Assembly (NCBI GenBank): GCA_022828125.1
Contig: JAJEJD010000020.1
Coordinates: forward strand, 558,001 to 622,000
Direction: 5' to 3'
Length of the DNA: 64,000 bases
Origin: a bacterium
GTDB taxonomy: Bacteria; UBA8248
Shown here: positions 1 to 8,100 of the stretch, piece after piece
How positions within the stretch are numbered: position 1 is the first letter of the stretch
How the letters are laid out: each line of letters starts with the position of its first letter
Notes under the pieces: model-generated
Databases searched by the model: none
What the model saw: the letters and a program-made list of their open reading frames with translations, nothing else
What the model was told of the DNA's origin: nothing
Translations under genes and position numbers: made by a program

Positions 1-83
1 CCGAGTTGCCGAAGTGAGGCTTTTTGGGCAAACTCCACCCCGTTACCGCCCGCGCCGATTCGAACCGATCAAGGACGAACCGG

Positions 84-803
84 ATGAAACGCATGATAAA
101 GATGTTTCCCCTCGCGTTCGCAGCAGTTTTCTCTCTCCTGCTCACGTCCGCCCAATCCTACGGGGCGGAGGTTGACGAGGGGAAATCCCTTTTTGAGCGA
201 AACAACTGCGGAAGCTGCCATACCCTGAAAGGCCCTGAAACCAGGATACCCCCGCCTGCGCGCCACGGAATCAAAGGCCCTACGCTGTGGTATGCGGGCA
301 GCAAGTTCCGGCCCGGCTTTCTGGCGAAATGGCTCGCGGAACCCGAACCTTTTCGAGGCGTCGTCTACGGCACCATGAAGCGTGGGAAATACCCGCATCC
401 TGCCCTTCCGGTGGAGAAGGCGGCGAAGGTGGCGGTATACCTGGAAAGCCTAACAGATCCCGAAATGCCGGCCGGCGTCGTCCCGCGCTGGAAGAAAATC
501 CCCCGGAAAGTGCTCAGGCGCGCGAGAATCCTGTTCCAGAAAAAACAGCCGTGTTATTCGTGCCACATGGTCTCGATACGAAAGACGGTGTACCGGACGA
601 AAATCGAGGTGGGCGGCCACAGCGCGCCCCATTTCAAAGATGCGGGAGTCAGGCTGAACCCCGATTTCATCGTGGCCTTCCTCAAAAAGCCTGCGCGCTA
701 CAACCCCAACGGCAGAATGCCGGTGTATGGGGATAAGCCGTTCACGAAGCTGAGCGAGAAGGACTTCATCGCTCTCGCCACTTATATCGCGAGCTTCAAA
801 TGA
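84..803 (+). CDS. exported dihaem c-type cytochrome
   Basis: Probable periplasmic electron carrier of 239 residues. A signal peptide is visible at residues 1-28 (basic start, then FPLAFAAVFSLLL, cleavage near SYGA). Two covalent haem sites follow: CGSCH at 42-46 and CYSCH at 157-161, each leading a domain of about 100 residues. Met212 in RMPVYGD is a likely axial ligand of the second haem. An in-frame ATG at 24 exists, but the ATG at 84 has an AAGGA ribosome site 8 nt upstream and begins the signal peptide, so I use it. It overlaps the next cytochrome gene by 4 bp (ATGA) and so is cotranscribed with it. The electron donor and acceptor cannot be told from sequence. Confidence 0.88.
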   Translation: MKRMIKMFPLAFAAVFSLLLTSAQSYGAEVDEGKSLFERNNCGSCHTLKGPETRIPPPARHGIKGPTLWYAGSKFRPGFLAKWLAEPEPFRGVVYGTMKRGKYPHPALPVEKAAKVAVYLESLTDPEMPAGVVPRWKKIPRKVLRRARILFQKKQPCYSCHMVSIRKTVYRTKIEVGGHSAPHFKDAGVRLNPDFIVAFLKKPARYNPNGRMPVYGDKPFTKLSEKDFIALATYIASFK

Positions 804-1228
804 AGCTTCACATCCTCGGGAGAACGCTGATTCTCGCCCTCGTGGTGGCGGCGGCGAACGCCCCGTCCCTTGCAGTCGCGGAGGAACCGGCAAGCCGCGT
901 GAGTGCTGCGGAGAATTTCCGCTGGTACTGCATCCAGTGCCACGGCCCCACGGGAGACGGCAAGGGGGTGAACAACACCAAGAAGCTGCCCGTGAACCCC
1001 CGCAACCTCACAGACGGCAAGGACATGGCCCAGTTCTCGGATGAAGACATGGTGCGCACCATCACCCGCGGAGGCGGGGCGAGCGACCTCTCCCCCATCA
1101 TGCCGCCGTGGGGCAACGTGTTTACAAAACGGGAGATTCGTGATTTGGTGGCCCTGATTCGCAAGATGTGCGATTGCCGCTTCGACCCCAAGGCGAAAGA
1201 GGCGTTTTTGAAGCAACAAGGCCGCTAG
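800..1228 (+). CDS. exported monohaem class I cytochrome c
   Basis: A 142-residue exported cytochrome. The signal peptide spans about residues 1-27 (ILALVVAAANAPSLAVA). One haem site, CIQCH, lies at 44-48, followed by GPTGDGKG, the classic class I context. IMPPWG near residue 101 supplies the expected Met ligand. A CDC pair near residue 124 is unusual for the family. Translation is coupled to the upstream dihaem cytochrome by an ATGA overlap, and the beta-propeller gene starts 11 bp downstream, so the three probably make one periplasmic redox module. The partner enzyme is not in the window; the family resembles small cytochromes serving PQQ dehydrogenases or oxidases, but that is only inference. 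Confidence 0.88.
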   Translation: MKLHILGRTLILALVVAAANAPSLAVAEEPASRVSAAENFRWYCIQCHGPTGDGKGVNNTKKLPVNPRNLTDGKDMAQFSDEDMVRTITRGGGASDLSPIMPPWGNVFTKREIRDLVALIRKMCDCRFDPKAKEAFLKQQGR

Positions 1229-1239
1229 GTGCCTCCATC

Positions 1240-2211
1240 ATGCGCGACCTCATGCTCTCTCTTGTCGTTCTCGCTCTTTTCCTCTCGATTACCGCGCCCG
1301 CGCTTGCGGCGGGCGAGCGGATTCTCGTCACGAACACGCGCGACGGCACGCTGAGCGTCATCTCGCGCGAAACGCATGAGGTCATCCGGACGATCCCCGC
1401 CGGCAGGAAGGCGAACCGCCTCTCCCTCGCGCCCGACGGGCGCCACGCCTACGTCATCAACGACGGCAGCGCCTTCGTGCGCGTTTTCGACACGCACAAG
1501 CTCAAATTCGTCCGCCGCGTGCGCGCGGGCCGCGACCCCTACAACCTGGCGTTCTCCCCCGACGGCGCGCTCGCCTATTTCGTGAACACCTATTCGGACA
1601 ACGTGACGATCCTCGACGTCGCCGCACGCAAGATCATCGGCTTGATCAAGCACGGCGGGAACAACCCGGTGAACATCAAGCTGAGCCCCGACGGCCGCCT
1701 CGCCTTCGTGGCGAACGAACTCAGCGAAGACGTCTCGGTGGTCGATCTCGATACGAGAAAACCTATCAAGCAGATCGAGGCGGGCCACTACATCGAGGGC
1801 ATCGACGTAACGCGCGACGGCAAGAAGCTCTACGTCATGAACGGGGAGAGGAACTCCTACAGCGTGGTCAACCTCGATACCCTGGAAATCATCCGCACCA
1901 TAAAACTCTCCGGCGAGCCGCACGACGCCCTCATCACGCCGGACGGGAAATTCCTCTACGTCACCCTGCCGCACAAGAACAGGGTGTCGGTCTTCTCGCT
2001 CCCCGCACAAAAGCGCGTCGCCAGCGTGCGTCAGGGCGTGCGACCCGACCTCATCGCCTTCACGCCCGACGGCGCGCTCGCATACGTGACGAACCGCGAT
2101 TCCAGGGAAGTGTTCGTGATGGACGCGAAAACACACCGCAACATCAGGAAAATCCGCGTGGGAAACGGGGCGCACGGCGTGCTCGTCGTCCCCCCCGCAC
2201 CGATCAACTAA
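1240..2211 (+). CDS. exported YVTN-family beta-propeller protein
   Basis: A 323-residue protein. After a signal peptide (about residues 1-24, ending PALAAGE) it consists of about seven repeats of roughly 42 residues carrying SPDG/TPDG turns and AYVIN, AYFVN, LYVMN, LYVTL or AYVTN strands, the signature of YVTN/SMP-30-like propellers. No catalytic residues are evident. An upstream in-frame start at 1168 would overlap the cytochrome gene; the ATG at 1240 begins the signal sequence and is preferred. It lies 11 bp after the monohaem cytochrome and is the third gene of the set. Such propellers act as binding scaffolds or, in cd1-type proteins, carry a cofactor; which applies here is unknown. Confidence 0.85.
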   Translation: MRDLMLSLVVLALFLSITAPALAAGERILVTNTRDGTLSVISRETHEVIRTIPAGRKANRLSLAPDGRHAYVINDGSAFVRVFDTHKLKFVRRVRAGRDPYNLAFSPDGALAYFVNTYSDNVTILDVAARKIIGLIKHGGNNPVNIKLSPDGRLAFVANELSEDVSVVDLDTRKPIKQIEAGHYIEGIDVTRDGKKLYVMNGERNSYSVVNLDTLEIIRTIKLSGEPHDALITPDGKFLYVTLPHKNRVSVFSLPAQKRVASVRQGVRPDLIAFTPDGALAYVTNRDSREVFVMDAKTHRNIRKIRVGNGAHGVLVVPPAPIN

Positions 2212-2396
2212 GACCTTCACTTTTACGACGGTACGCCATGCGCTATATCGGCAGGCTCCTTCTCGTCTCAAGGAAAAAGACCATTGTCCGTCCCGAACCA
2301 ACGGCGCGGGCGACGGTGGATGTTGCTTTTCCCATTCCCGTGCGTCATATTCGAGGGGCTACTCCACTCCCAAGCCAGACCCGCGGAGAGGAAAAG

Positions 2397-2669
2397 ATGA
2401 CACAGTTTGAAATTTTGACGCTCTGGATTTCAGCAATTCACGCCCTGATTGCGCTCCTGGTGGGCGGCGGACAGTGCCTGCTCATATGGTATGGGCTGAA
2501 ACTCATGCAGCGCGGCACCGAGAGAAGAGAAGAGCAAAGCAAGCGGCAACATGAGGAAACCATGGCCGCTTTGGACACGCGACACCGTGAAGCCATTAGA
2601 GATATGGAAGTCCGTCACCTCGAAAGCATGAGGGCCCTGGAAGCCCTAATTGAGAGAACATCGAAGTAA
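2397..2669 (+). CDS. small single-pass membrane protein with coiled coil
   Basis: I do not recognise a family. The 90-residue product has a hydrophobic N-terminal helix (about residues 7-34, including ALIALLVGGGQCLLIWYG) followed by a highly charged helix with regular E/R/H heptads to the end (RREEQSKRQHEE, RHREAIRDMEVRH), so a membrane-anchored coiled coil is likely. The reading frame opens upstream at 2238, but that stretch does not look like protein. The ATG at 2397 has GGAGAGGAAAAG directly upstream and starts the helix. It lies 185 bp beyond the propeller gene on the same strand, so cotranscription is possible but not shown. Confidence 0.6.
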   Translation: MTQFEILTLWISAIHALIALLVGGGQCLLIWYGLKLMQRGTERREEQSKRQHEETMAALDTRHREAIRDMEVRHLESMRALEALIERTSK

Positions 2670-2792
2670 GCGGAGACAAAGACCGGCGCTCCGTCTGATT
2701 TTCTCGTCATTCTCTATAGAGTCGCGAACACTTTGTTGGTGGAAAGCTGAACTTCCGCTCACAGGCCAGTGAGTCGAACGATTCCGGCCGTA

Positions 2793-3689
2793 TTAACCAC
2801 CTTCGCCCGTGGCGCAGCGAAAGCCGATCTTGTTGTTCGTATAATCGGGTAGGCGGTGGTAGCGGTTGTGCGCCGTGGCCCAGGCGACCGGACTGCCCCA
2901 AGAGGCGCCGCGAACGACTCTGGTTTTTCCCTTCGCCGGCCCGTGCGGGTCGCGCTTTGCCATTTTTCGATAAGCTCTCGAACCATAGCGGTCAGCCACC
3001 CATTCCCAGACGTTGCCCGACATGTCGAGCGCGCCGAACGGGCTTGCGCCCTTCGGGAAGCGGCCCGCGGGGGAGACGCCGGGGAACCCGTCCTTCCCAC
3101 CTTTCAGGTTGGCTCTCATCGCGTCGCGCGCCACACCCCAGGGGTAGCGCCTTCCGTCCCCGCCGCGCGCCGCACGCTCCCATTCCGCCTCGGTGGGTAA
3201 ACGCCTGCCCGCCCACCCGCAATAGGCTTCCGCATCCGGCCAGCTCACGTGCGAGACGGGCTGCTGTGGCATTGTTTCCCAGGTGGATTTAGGACCCTCG
3301 GGCCGACGCCAGTCAGCTCCTCTGGTCTTTCGCCAGCCGCCCTTTCCTTTTCTCAAGGAAGCGTCCCAGGTCCAGGACCATTTTCGCTTCTCTGCAGTCG
3401 TCTTGTATCCGGTCTGGGAGACGAAGCGCGCGAACCGCTCCGCCGTCACTTCCGTCTGGCCAATCCAGAAGCCGGAGACGAAAACTTTCCGGGGCGGACG
3501 CTCATCCTTGTCACCAGACTTGCTGCCCATCACGAACCACCCCGAGGGAACGTGCACCAGCACGGCGCCGTCGAATCCCGACGTTTTCTTGCGAACCTTC
3601 TGCGCCTGTGCGGAGATGGCCGTGACGCCCAGGGAACAGACGAGGAGCAGGCAAACGAGGAGTCGTGGGAAAATCATACGTGTTCTCAT
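2793..3689 (-). CDS. exported SUMF1/formylglycine-generating-enzyme-fold protein
   Basis: A 298-residue protein with an N-terminal signal peptide (residues 1-30, ending AISAQAQ) and one FGE-sulfatase domain. Family landmarks in order: [63 protein letters not shown] and KIGFRCA. The pair of catalytic cysteines used by true formylglycine-generating enzymes in the RVVRGGS-to-FRCA segment is absent; only the structural FRCA cysteine remains. It is therefore probably a binding or otherwise repurposed member, and no sulfatase gene is nearby. It stands 49 bp upstream, in the same direction, of nothing obvious; the cupin gene lies on its 5-prime side. Confidence 0.85.
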   Translation of the reverse strand: MRTRMIFPRLLVCLLLVCSLGVTAISAQAQKVRKKTSGFDGAVLVHVPSGWFVMGSKSGDKDERPPRKVFVSGFWIGQTEVTAERFARFVSQTGYKTTAEKRKWSWTWDASLRKGKGGWRKTRGADWRRPEGPKSTWETMPQQPVSHVSWPDAEAYCGWAGRRLPTEAEWERAARGGDGRRYPWGVARDAMRANLKGGKDGFPGVSPAGRFPKGASPFGALDMSGNVWEWVADRYGSRAYRKMAKRDPHGPAKGKTRVVRGASWGSPVAWATAHNRYHRLPDYTNNKIGFRCATGEGG

Positions 3690-3738
3690 CCCCTTCTTGT
3701 GCCGCGGCGATGACGAGCGGATGGAGAGCGGCGAATAC

Positions 3739-4167
3739 CTAGTCCCTCAGCGGGTCTCTGGGATCGTCCACGAACGTCGTGCCCGCCGCTTCCTTATTCG
3801 GCATCCCGCCGTAGGTGAATATCAACTCCGCAGGCTCGTCCGTGCTCGGATTCTCCTGTCCGTGGATGCACCCGCAGGGGAAATAGACGAAGTGGCCGAC
3901 GGGTATCTCTTTTCTCTCGATCTCCCCGCCCTCTTTCCAGTAGATGTTGACGGGGCCTTTCACCACGTAAATCGTGGTGTCGCAGTTTTTGTGGTAGTGC
4001 AGCGCGTTGCGGCCCCTGGGCGGGATGATGGTTCTGCCCATCGTGATGGTATCCGTCCCCGTCGTTTCCCGGTTCACGCCCCAGCGGATGTCGTAAGGCG
4101 GCTCATAGGCCTTGTCCTCGTCCACGTCCAGTGAATTTACGACTTGCGGTACAGGCAAATCCGCCAT
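3739..4167 (-). CDS. cupin-domain protein
   Basis: A cytoplasmic 142-residue single-domain cupin. The metal-binding motif 1 is present as [16 protein letters not shown] (two His and a downstream glycine), and motif 2 as [12 protein letters not shown] with its His. These predict a bound divalent metal in a beta-barrel. The substrate is unknown; related small cupins act as isomerases, dioxygenases or ligand sensors. The CoA-transferase gene lies 57 bp upstream of its start in map terms but is transcribed into a separate gap on the same strand (the CoA-transferase is at 4225-5439), so transcription would run from the transferase into this gene. A joint catabolic role is plausible only by context. 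Confidence 0.8.
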   Translation of the reverse strand: MADLPVPQVVNSLDVDEDKAYEPPYDIRWGVNRETTGTDTITMGRTIIPPRGRNALHYHKNCDTTIYVVKGPVNIYWKEGGEIERKEIPVGHFVYFPCGCIHGQENPSTDEPAELIFTYGGMPNKEAAGTTFVDDPRDPLRD

Positions 4168-4224
4168 GAGATAACCTCCAAAAATGTAAATAAATCTTAG
4201 AAAATTCTCGCTCTACCCTGAGTC

Positions 4225-5439
4225 CTACCCTTTGCTCCAGGACACGACGTTCTTCTCTCTTAGCTCCTCGAGTTCATCTTCCTCCATCCCGAGGAGATCG
4301 CCCAGAACCTCTCTCGTGTGCTCGCCCAGATACGGCGCCCGCGTATACTTCATGTCCGCGCCCGGCAGCTTGATGGGAGGCCCCAAGACCTTCATATTCC
4401 CTGCCTCGGGGTGCTCCATCTCGACAATCATGTCGCGCGCCAGAATCTGGGGGTCTTCCATCGCCTGCGCCACGGTGTTCACCGGCGCGAAGGGCACATG
4501 GCCCTGGAGCAGGTCGGTCCACTCCGCGTTCGTTTTCTCCTGAAACGACTTTTCGAGAATATCCAGCAGAATTTCGCGGTTCTCGAAGCGGTCCTGGGCC
4601 AGCTTGAAGCGCGGGTCCTCGGCGAGTTCCGGCAAACCCATGCGCTCGACGAGGATGGGGAAAAAACTCTGCTTGAGGCAAAGCACGCTCACCCAGCCGT
4701 CTTTCGTCTCGAAATTCTGCGCGGGCACCATCGAGGGGTGCGCGCTCCGGGAGAATTTTTGCGGCACGTAGCCGCAGTTGAGCGCCCAGGTGGCCATGTA
4801 CGCGAGCTGCACCAGGGCGCCGTCCATGAGCGCCACGTCGACGTCCCTGCCCTTGCCCGTGCGGTTCGCCTCCCACAGCGCCGCCAGCAGGCCCACGAGC
4901 GATATGAATCCGCCAGAGAAATCCACGAAGCTCACGCCCGCCTTGGTCGGAGGTCCGTCCGGCTCTCCCGTCAGGTCCATGATGCCGGCGTAGGCCTGCA
5001 TGAGGTAGTCGTAAGCCGGCTCAGGCGCTCTGGGACCCGTCATTCCGTAGCCTGAGAGAAAACAGCACACGATTTTTTCATTATAGGGACTCAAGTGCTT
5101 GTAGGTGATTTCCAGCTTCTCGGGCGCATCGCCCCGGCAGTTGGCATAGAGCGCATCCGCCTCGCGCGCGAGCCTGCGCAGTATCGCTTTGCCCTCGGGC
5201 GTGCGTATCCTGAGCGCGACGCTCTTCTTGTTGCGGTTGAATGACTGGAAATAATAGCTGTCGTTATTCGGAAGCGCATACGGGGGCACTGGCCGTGCGG
5301 AATCGCCGCCCACGGCGTGATCCTCAATTTTTATGACCTCGGCCCCCATGTCCCCCAACAGTTGCGAGGCCAGCGGCCCCGCCCCGAACTGCTCCACTGC
5401 CAGGATTCGAAGACCCTCCAGCGGGAGTCGACCATCCAT
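4225..5439 (-). CDS. class III CoA-transferase (CaiB/BaiF family)
   Basis: A 404-residue enzyme predicted to move CoA between carboxylic acids, using an aspartyl-CoA intermediate. Family features: EGLRILAVEQFGAGPLASQLLGDMGAEVIKIE at the N terminus (only part quoted: AVEQFGAGPLASQLLGDMG), FQSFNRNKKSVAL, ADALYANCRGDAPEKL, a G-x-D-W-like central region (LTGEPDGPPTKAG, VSFVDFSGG) and DVALMDGALVQLAY. Length and motif order match the family. The start at 5439 has AAAGGG 8 nt upstream. Acid specificity cannot be read from sequence. The cupin gene lies directly downstream, which may mark a small catabolic operon. The next gene on the other side, an ABC transporter ATPase, is divergently transcribed. 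Confidence 0.9.
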   Translation of the reverse strand: MDGRLPLEGLRILAVEQFGAGPLASQLLGDMGAEVIKIEDHAVGGDSARPVPPYALPNNDSYYFQSFNRNKKSVALRIRTPEGKAILRRLAREADALYANCRGDAPEKLEITYKHLSPYNEKIVCCFLSGYGMTGPRAPEPAYDYLMQAYAGIMDLTGEPDGPPTKAGVSFVDFSGGFISLVGLLAALWEANRTGKGRDVDVALMDGALVQLAYMATWALNCGYVPQKFSRSAHPSMVPAQNFETKDGWVSVLCLKQSFFPILVERMGLPELAEDPRFKLAQDRFENREILLDILEKSFQEKTNAEWTDLLQGHVPFAPVNTVAQAMEDPQILARDMIVEMEHPEAGNMKVLGPPIKLPGADMKYTRAPYLGEHTREVLGDLLGMEEDELEELREKNVVSWSKG

Positions 5440-5647
5440 TCACAAAACCCTTTCCGGAATCCTCGTCCAAAATCCATCCCGGCATGCGGAACGTAGCCAC
5501 ACATACGAAGCTGCGGTTCACGCAAACCTCAAGTAATATCAACGCTTTCCAGAGCAAGAACACTCACCCGAACACGGGAGCGCACATGAGATTATTACAA
5601 AACGTCGAGAAAGTATATTTGCGGTTTCTCTCTCGTTGTGGATTTGC

Positions 5648-5653
5648 TAGAAT
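5648..5653 (+). promoter_or_regulatory. possible extended -10 element for the ABC importer genes
   Basis: In the 286-bp gap between the divergent CoA-transferase and ABC ATPase genes the sequence TGCTAGAAT (TG at 5645-5646, TAGAAT at 5648-5653) fits an extended -10 about 73 bp before the ATPase start. No good -35 hexamer is visible 17 bp upstream. This is a weak call. Confidence 0.3.
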
Positions 5654-5725
5654 CGGTCTGCTTCGGTTCGATTCCAATTCACCTGAAAGGCTAAGTCTTT
5701 CATCATCTTGGGAATACTTTTATTC

Positions 5726-6472
5726 ATGGTCACAAAAATATCGATTCAAAATTTACGGAAAATCTATGACACCCCTGAAAGGCGGGTGCACGCTCTGGAA
5801 GGGGTAAACCTCAACATCGAGGACGGCGAGTTCATCTGCCTCGTGGGACTTTCGGGCTGCGGAAAGACAACCCTGCTCAACATGCTCGCAGGCTTCGTCG
5901 AGATAACCGCGGGCACGATCACCATGGACGGGAAAACGCTCACCCAGGACTACGACAAGGGCGTCGTTTTCCAGGAATACGCGCTGTTCCCGTGGCGCAC
6001 GGCGAGGCAGAACGTCGAATACGGCCTGGAAATCAGAAACGTACCCGAGGAAGAGCGCAAGAGAATATCCCTCGATTTCCTGCGCCTCGTTCGTCTCGAG
6101 GAGTTCGCGGATTTCTTCCCGCACAACCTCTCGGGCGGCATGCGCCAGAGGGTGGCGGTGGCGAGAGCCATGGCGTTCGACCCGCAAATCCTCCTGATGG
6201 ACGAGCCCTTCGGCGCGCTCGACGCCCAGACGCGAGAGGAGTTGCAGGCACTTACCGTCGACGTATGGCAGAAGACGAAGAAGACGATTCTCTACGTCAC
6301 GCACAACCTGAGCGAGGCCGTCTACCTCGGGAACCGGATCGTGGTGTTCGTTCCGAATCCGGGGAGAATCCGCGAGATCGTGAAAGTGGATCTGCCGAGG
6401 CCCCGCGACGACCTCGCGCCCGAGTTCATCAAACTGCAACGACACGTGAACGATTTGATTCGCGATTTTTAG
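5726..6472 (+). CDS. ABC transporter ATPase, nitrate/sulfonate/taurine type
   Basis: A 248-residue ATP-binding subunit that should drive import by the adjacent permease. All nucleotide-binding motifs are intact: Walker A GLSGCGKTT (41-49), Q-loop VFQEYALFPW (Gln83), signature LSGGMRQRVAVARA (from 135), Walker B ILLMDEP (155-161) followed by the FGALDAQTR D-loop, and switch His193 in YVTHNLSEA. The FPWRTA and EAVYLGNRIVV contexts are typical of SsuB/TauB/NrtD proteins. A TTG at 5708 is in frame, but the ATG at 5726 begins the domain proper. The permease starts 13 bp downstream. Confidence 0.93.
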   Translation: MVTKISIQNLRKIYDTPERRVHALEGVNLNIEDGEFICLVGLSGCGKTTLLNMLAGFVEITAGTITMDGKTLTQDYDKGVVFQEYALFPWRTARQNVEYGLEIRNVPEEERKRISLDFLRLVRLEEFADFFPHNLSGGMRQRVAVARAMAFDPQILLMDEPFGALDAQTREELQALTVDVWQKTKKTILYVTHNLSEAVYLGNRIVVFVPNPGRIREIVKVDLPRPRDDLAPEFIKLQRHVNDLIRDF

Positions 6473-6485
6473 AGAGGAATAATCC

Positions 6486-7412
6486 ATGCAGACATCCGAG
6501 GCACCGCCTGTTCCTCAATCGATGGACGAGAAGAAAAAAGAGGTGAGGTCACCCATTTGGGTGAAGCTCAGGCCCATCTACCCGTTCATCGTCATCCTCG
6601 CCATCTGGCAGGTCGCCGCCATGCAGGCCCAGGGCAACCAGGGCAGGCTCTTCCCGACCGTGGACGCTATCGTCTATCGGGCATGGGAACTCGTGACGGG
6701 TCCCCTGTTCCGGGCATTGGCCGAGAACCCCAACCTGGGGCTCTTCGATCAGATTTGGAAGCTCGGGGAGAGCCCGATTCTGCTTCATACGCTCAACACC
6801 GCGTGGCGGCTTCCGTTCTCGTTCTTCATCGCGGCGATCGTGGGCACCGTCGTTGGTATTTTGATGGGCCGCTTTGCCTTCTGGGAATCGTTTTTCGTAC
6901 CGCTTCTCTCCGTGTTGTTGCCGATTCCGGCCATCGCCTGGACACCCATCGTCGTCATCTGGTCGGGCATCGGGGATCAGACGGTCATCGTCATCACGGC
7001 TTTCGCCTCCTTCCTGCCTATCGCCATGGCGGTGTGGACGGGCGTGAAAACCGTGAACCCGGTATGGATACGCGCGGCCCAGTCGATGAACGCAGACAAA
7101 ATGACGATTTTCCGCACCGTCGTCCTGCCCGGCTCGCTGCCGATGATCCTGAGCGGCATGCGCATCGGCCTGGCGCGCGCCTGGCGCGCGGGCGTTGGGG
7201 CGGAGGCGTTCGCCGGCATCCGCTGGGGGCTTTCGGCCGGCATCTTCGACGCGCAGGAATACCTCGACATCGCTTTCATGATGGTGGCGCTCGGCATCCT
7301 CGGACTTTTCGGCTTCGTACTCGAGAAAGTGCTTTTCCAGCCCATCGAGAGCCGCACCGTCATCCGCTGGGGCATGATGGAGGCGATGGGCGCGCAGGAC
7401 AAGAAAGTGTAA
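6486..7412 (+). CDS. ABC transporter permease, nitrate/sulfonate/taurine type
   Basis: A 308-residue inner-membrane subunit of the BPD_transp_1 family. It has about six hydrophobic segments and the cytoplasmic coupling loop that contacts the ATPase (EAFAGIRWGLSAGIF, preceded by RAWRAGVGA). LLPIPAIAWTPIVVIWSG is a hallmark of SsuC/TauC-type permeases. The ATG has an AGAGGAA ribosome site about 6 nt upstream, and the ATPase gene ends 13 bp before. The gene is followed by a strong factor-independent terminator. The cognate binding proteins are probably the two tandem genes at 8.1-10.4 kb, although these point the opposite way. Confidence 0.93.
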   Translation: MQTSEAPPVPQSMDEKKKEVRSPIWVKLRPIYPFIVILAIWQVAAMQAQGNQGRLFPTVDAIVYRAWELVTGPLFRALAENPNLGLFDQIWKLGESPILLHTLNTAWRLPFSFFIAAIVGTVVGILMGRFAFWESFFVPLLSVLLPIPAIAWTPIVVIWSGIGDQTVIVITAFASFLPIAMAVWTGVKTVNPVWIRAAQSMNADKMTIFRTVVLPGSLPMILSGMRIGLARAWRAGVGAEAFAGIRWGLSAGIFDAQEYLDIAFMMVALGILGLFGFVLEKVLFQPIESRTVIRWGMMEAMGAQDKKV

Positions 7413-7438
7413 TCAGAACAAGGACAAATACTTACCAG

Positions 7439-7471
7439 CCGGGCGCGGCGAGGGTCGCGCCCGGTTTTTTT
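7439..7471 (+). terminator. factor-independent terminator after the ABC permease
   Basis: Perfect 9-bp GC stem, CCGGGCGCG (7439-7447) with CGCGCCCGG (7456-7464), an 8-nt loop and a run of seven T (7465-7471). It lies 27 bp after the permease stop and closes the ATPase-permease operon. Confidence 0.92.
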
Positions 7472-7567
7472 GCGTGAAAGGAGATTCTCCATGCACGGGA
7501 CGTGTTGTACCACCGCCCATGCCGGGGTTGCTGAAACAGTCCTCCCCGGTCGGAATTGACCACCACC

Positions 7568-7697
7568 GTCATTCCGGCGAAAGCCGGAATCCATTTTTTA
7601 CGTCTTTCGTCCGGGTACTCGCGCATCGGCAAGGAATGAAACGCCGCCGTGTGTTCGCTCGCACCCGCAAATGGATTCCGGCTTTCGCCGGAATGAC
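7568..7697. repeat. REPIN-like inverted pair of palindromic repeats
   Basis: Two identical 27-bp arms in opposite orientation (7568-7594 and 7671-7697), each itself palindromic around CCGGCGAAAGCCGG, separated by 76 bp. Arms of the form GTCATTCC...GGAATCC are common dispersed repeats in many bacterial genomes. The exact match of the two arms suggests recent spread or conversion. Confidence 0.8.
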
Positions 7698-7828
7698 AAT
7701 CAAAAGCGAAAACCGCAAATCCTCGCTCTTCGGGGTTGTTGGAAAAGTCCCCCAAGGGAAAAATACCTGCGGCACATTCGCCGCCCTGGCGCATAATTTC
7801 TCCTTTCCTTGAGCAACCCGCCACTACG

Positions 7829-7848
7829 CCTCACCCTGAGTAGCGGCG
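7829..7848 (+). repeat. fragment of a dispersed palindromic repeat
   Basis: These 20 bp are identical to 53441-53460, the left half of a full element near 53.5 kb. Here the similarity ends after AGCGGCG, so this is a truncated copy. Confidence 0.65.
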
Positions 7849-7957
7849 CATGAGTGATTGCATGGTGGGCTAATCGGGGGAGCACCTTCTGGGAGAGCGA
7901 GACAGTGCGGAGGGATTGGAGTCGACGACGAGAGAGACATCCTCGAAATGCCGTGTA

Positions 7958-8039
7958 AACACCCGGCTACAGCGATTGAAGGTGTTGTGCTTGTGGGCGC
8001 GAAACTCCTCACAATACTTGGGGAACACCCGGCTACAGC
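7958..8039 (+). repeat. two copies of a 16-bp direct repeat
   Basis: AACACCCGGCTACAGC occurs at 7958-7973 and again at 8024-8039, 66 bp apart start to start, just downstream of the leftward binding-protein gene. Two copies are too few for an array, and the function is unknown. Confidence 0.55.
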
Positions 8040-8047
8040 CACAAGAA

Positions 8048-8075
8048 ACCCCCGGGAGCTTCCGCCCCCGGGGGT
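8048..8075 (-). terminator. hairpin ending the downstream binding-protein gene
   Basis: Stem ACCCCCGGGAGC (8048-8059) with GCCCCCGGGGGT (8064-8075), one mismatch in 12, loop TTCC. Read leftwards it is followed by TTCTTGT, a weak U tract. It sits 25 bp after the stop of the gene at 8101 and resembles the perfect hairpin after the paralogous gene. Confidence 0.65.
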
Positions 8076-8100
8076 CTTCTGTTGCGTCTTGTCCGTGCGC

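Larger units (their letters stand above)
7413..8100. other. 688-bp gene-free, repeat-rich spacer between convergent transport genes
   Basis: No credible gene is visible. The stretch holds the permease terminator (7439-7471), two imperfect 23-bp direct repeats (7524-7546 and 7732-7754, 18 of 23 matching) that flank a palindromic inverted pair (7568-7697), a 20-bp fragment of the repeat family found again near 53.4 kb (7829-7848), two copies of a 16-bp direct repeat (7958-7973, 8024-8039) and a hairpin ending the leftward binding-protein gene (8048-8075). Confidence 0.7.

Noticed and set aside
7568-8039. CRISPR-like array in the 7.4-8.1 kb spacer
   Set aside because: Repeats are inverted palindromes or only two direct copies with unequal spacing, and no cas gene is present.
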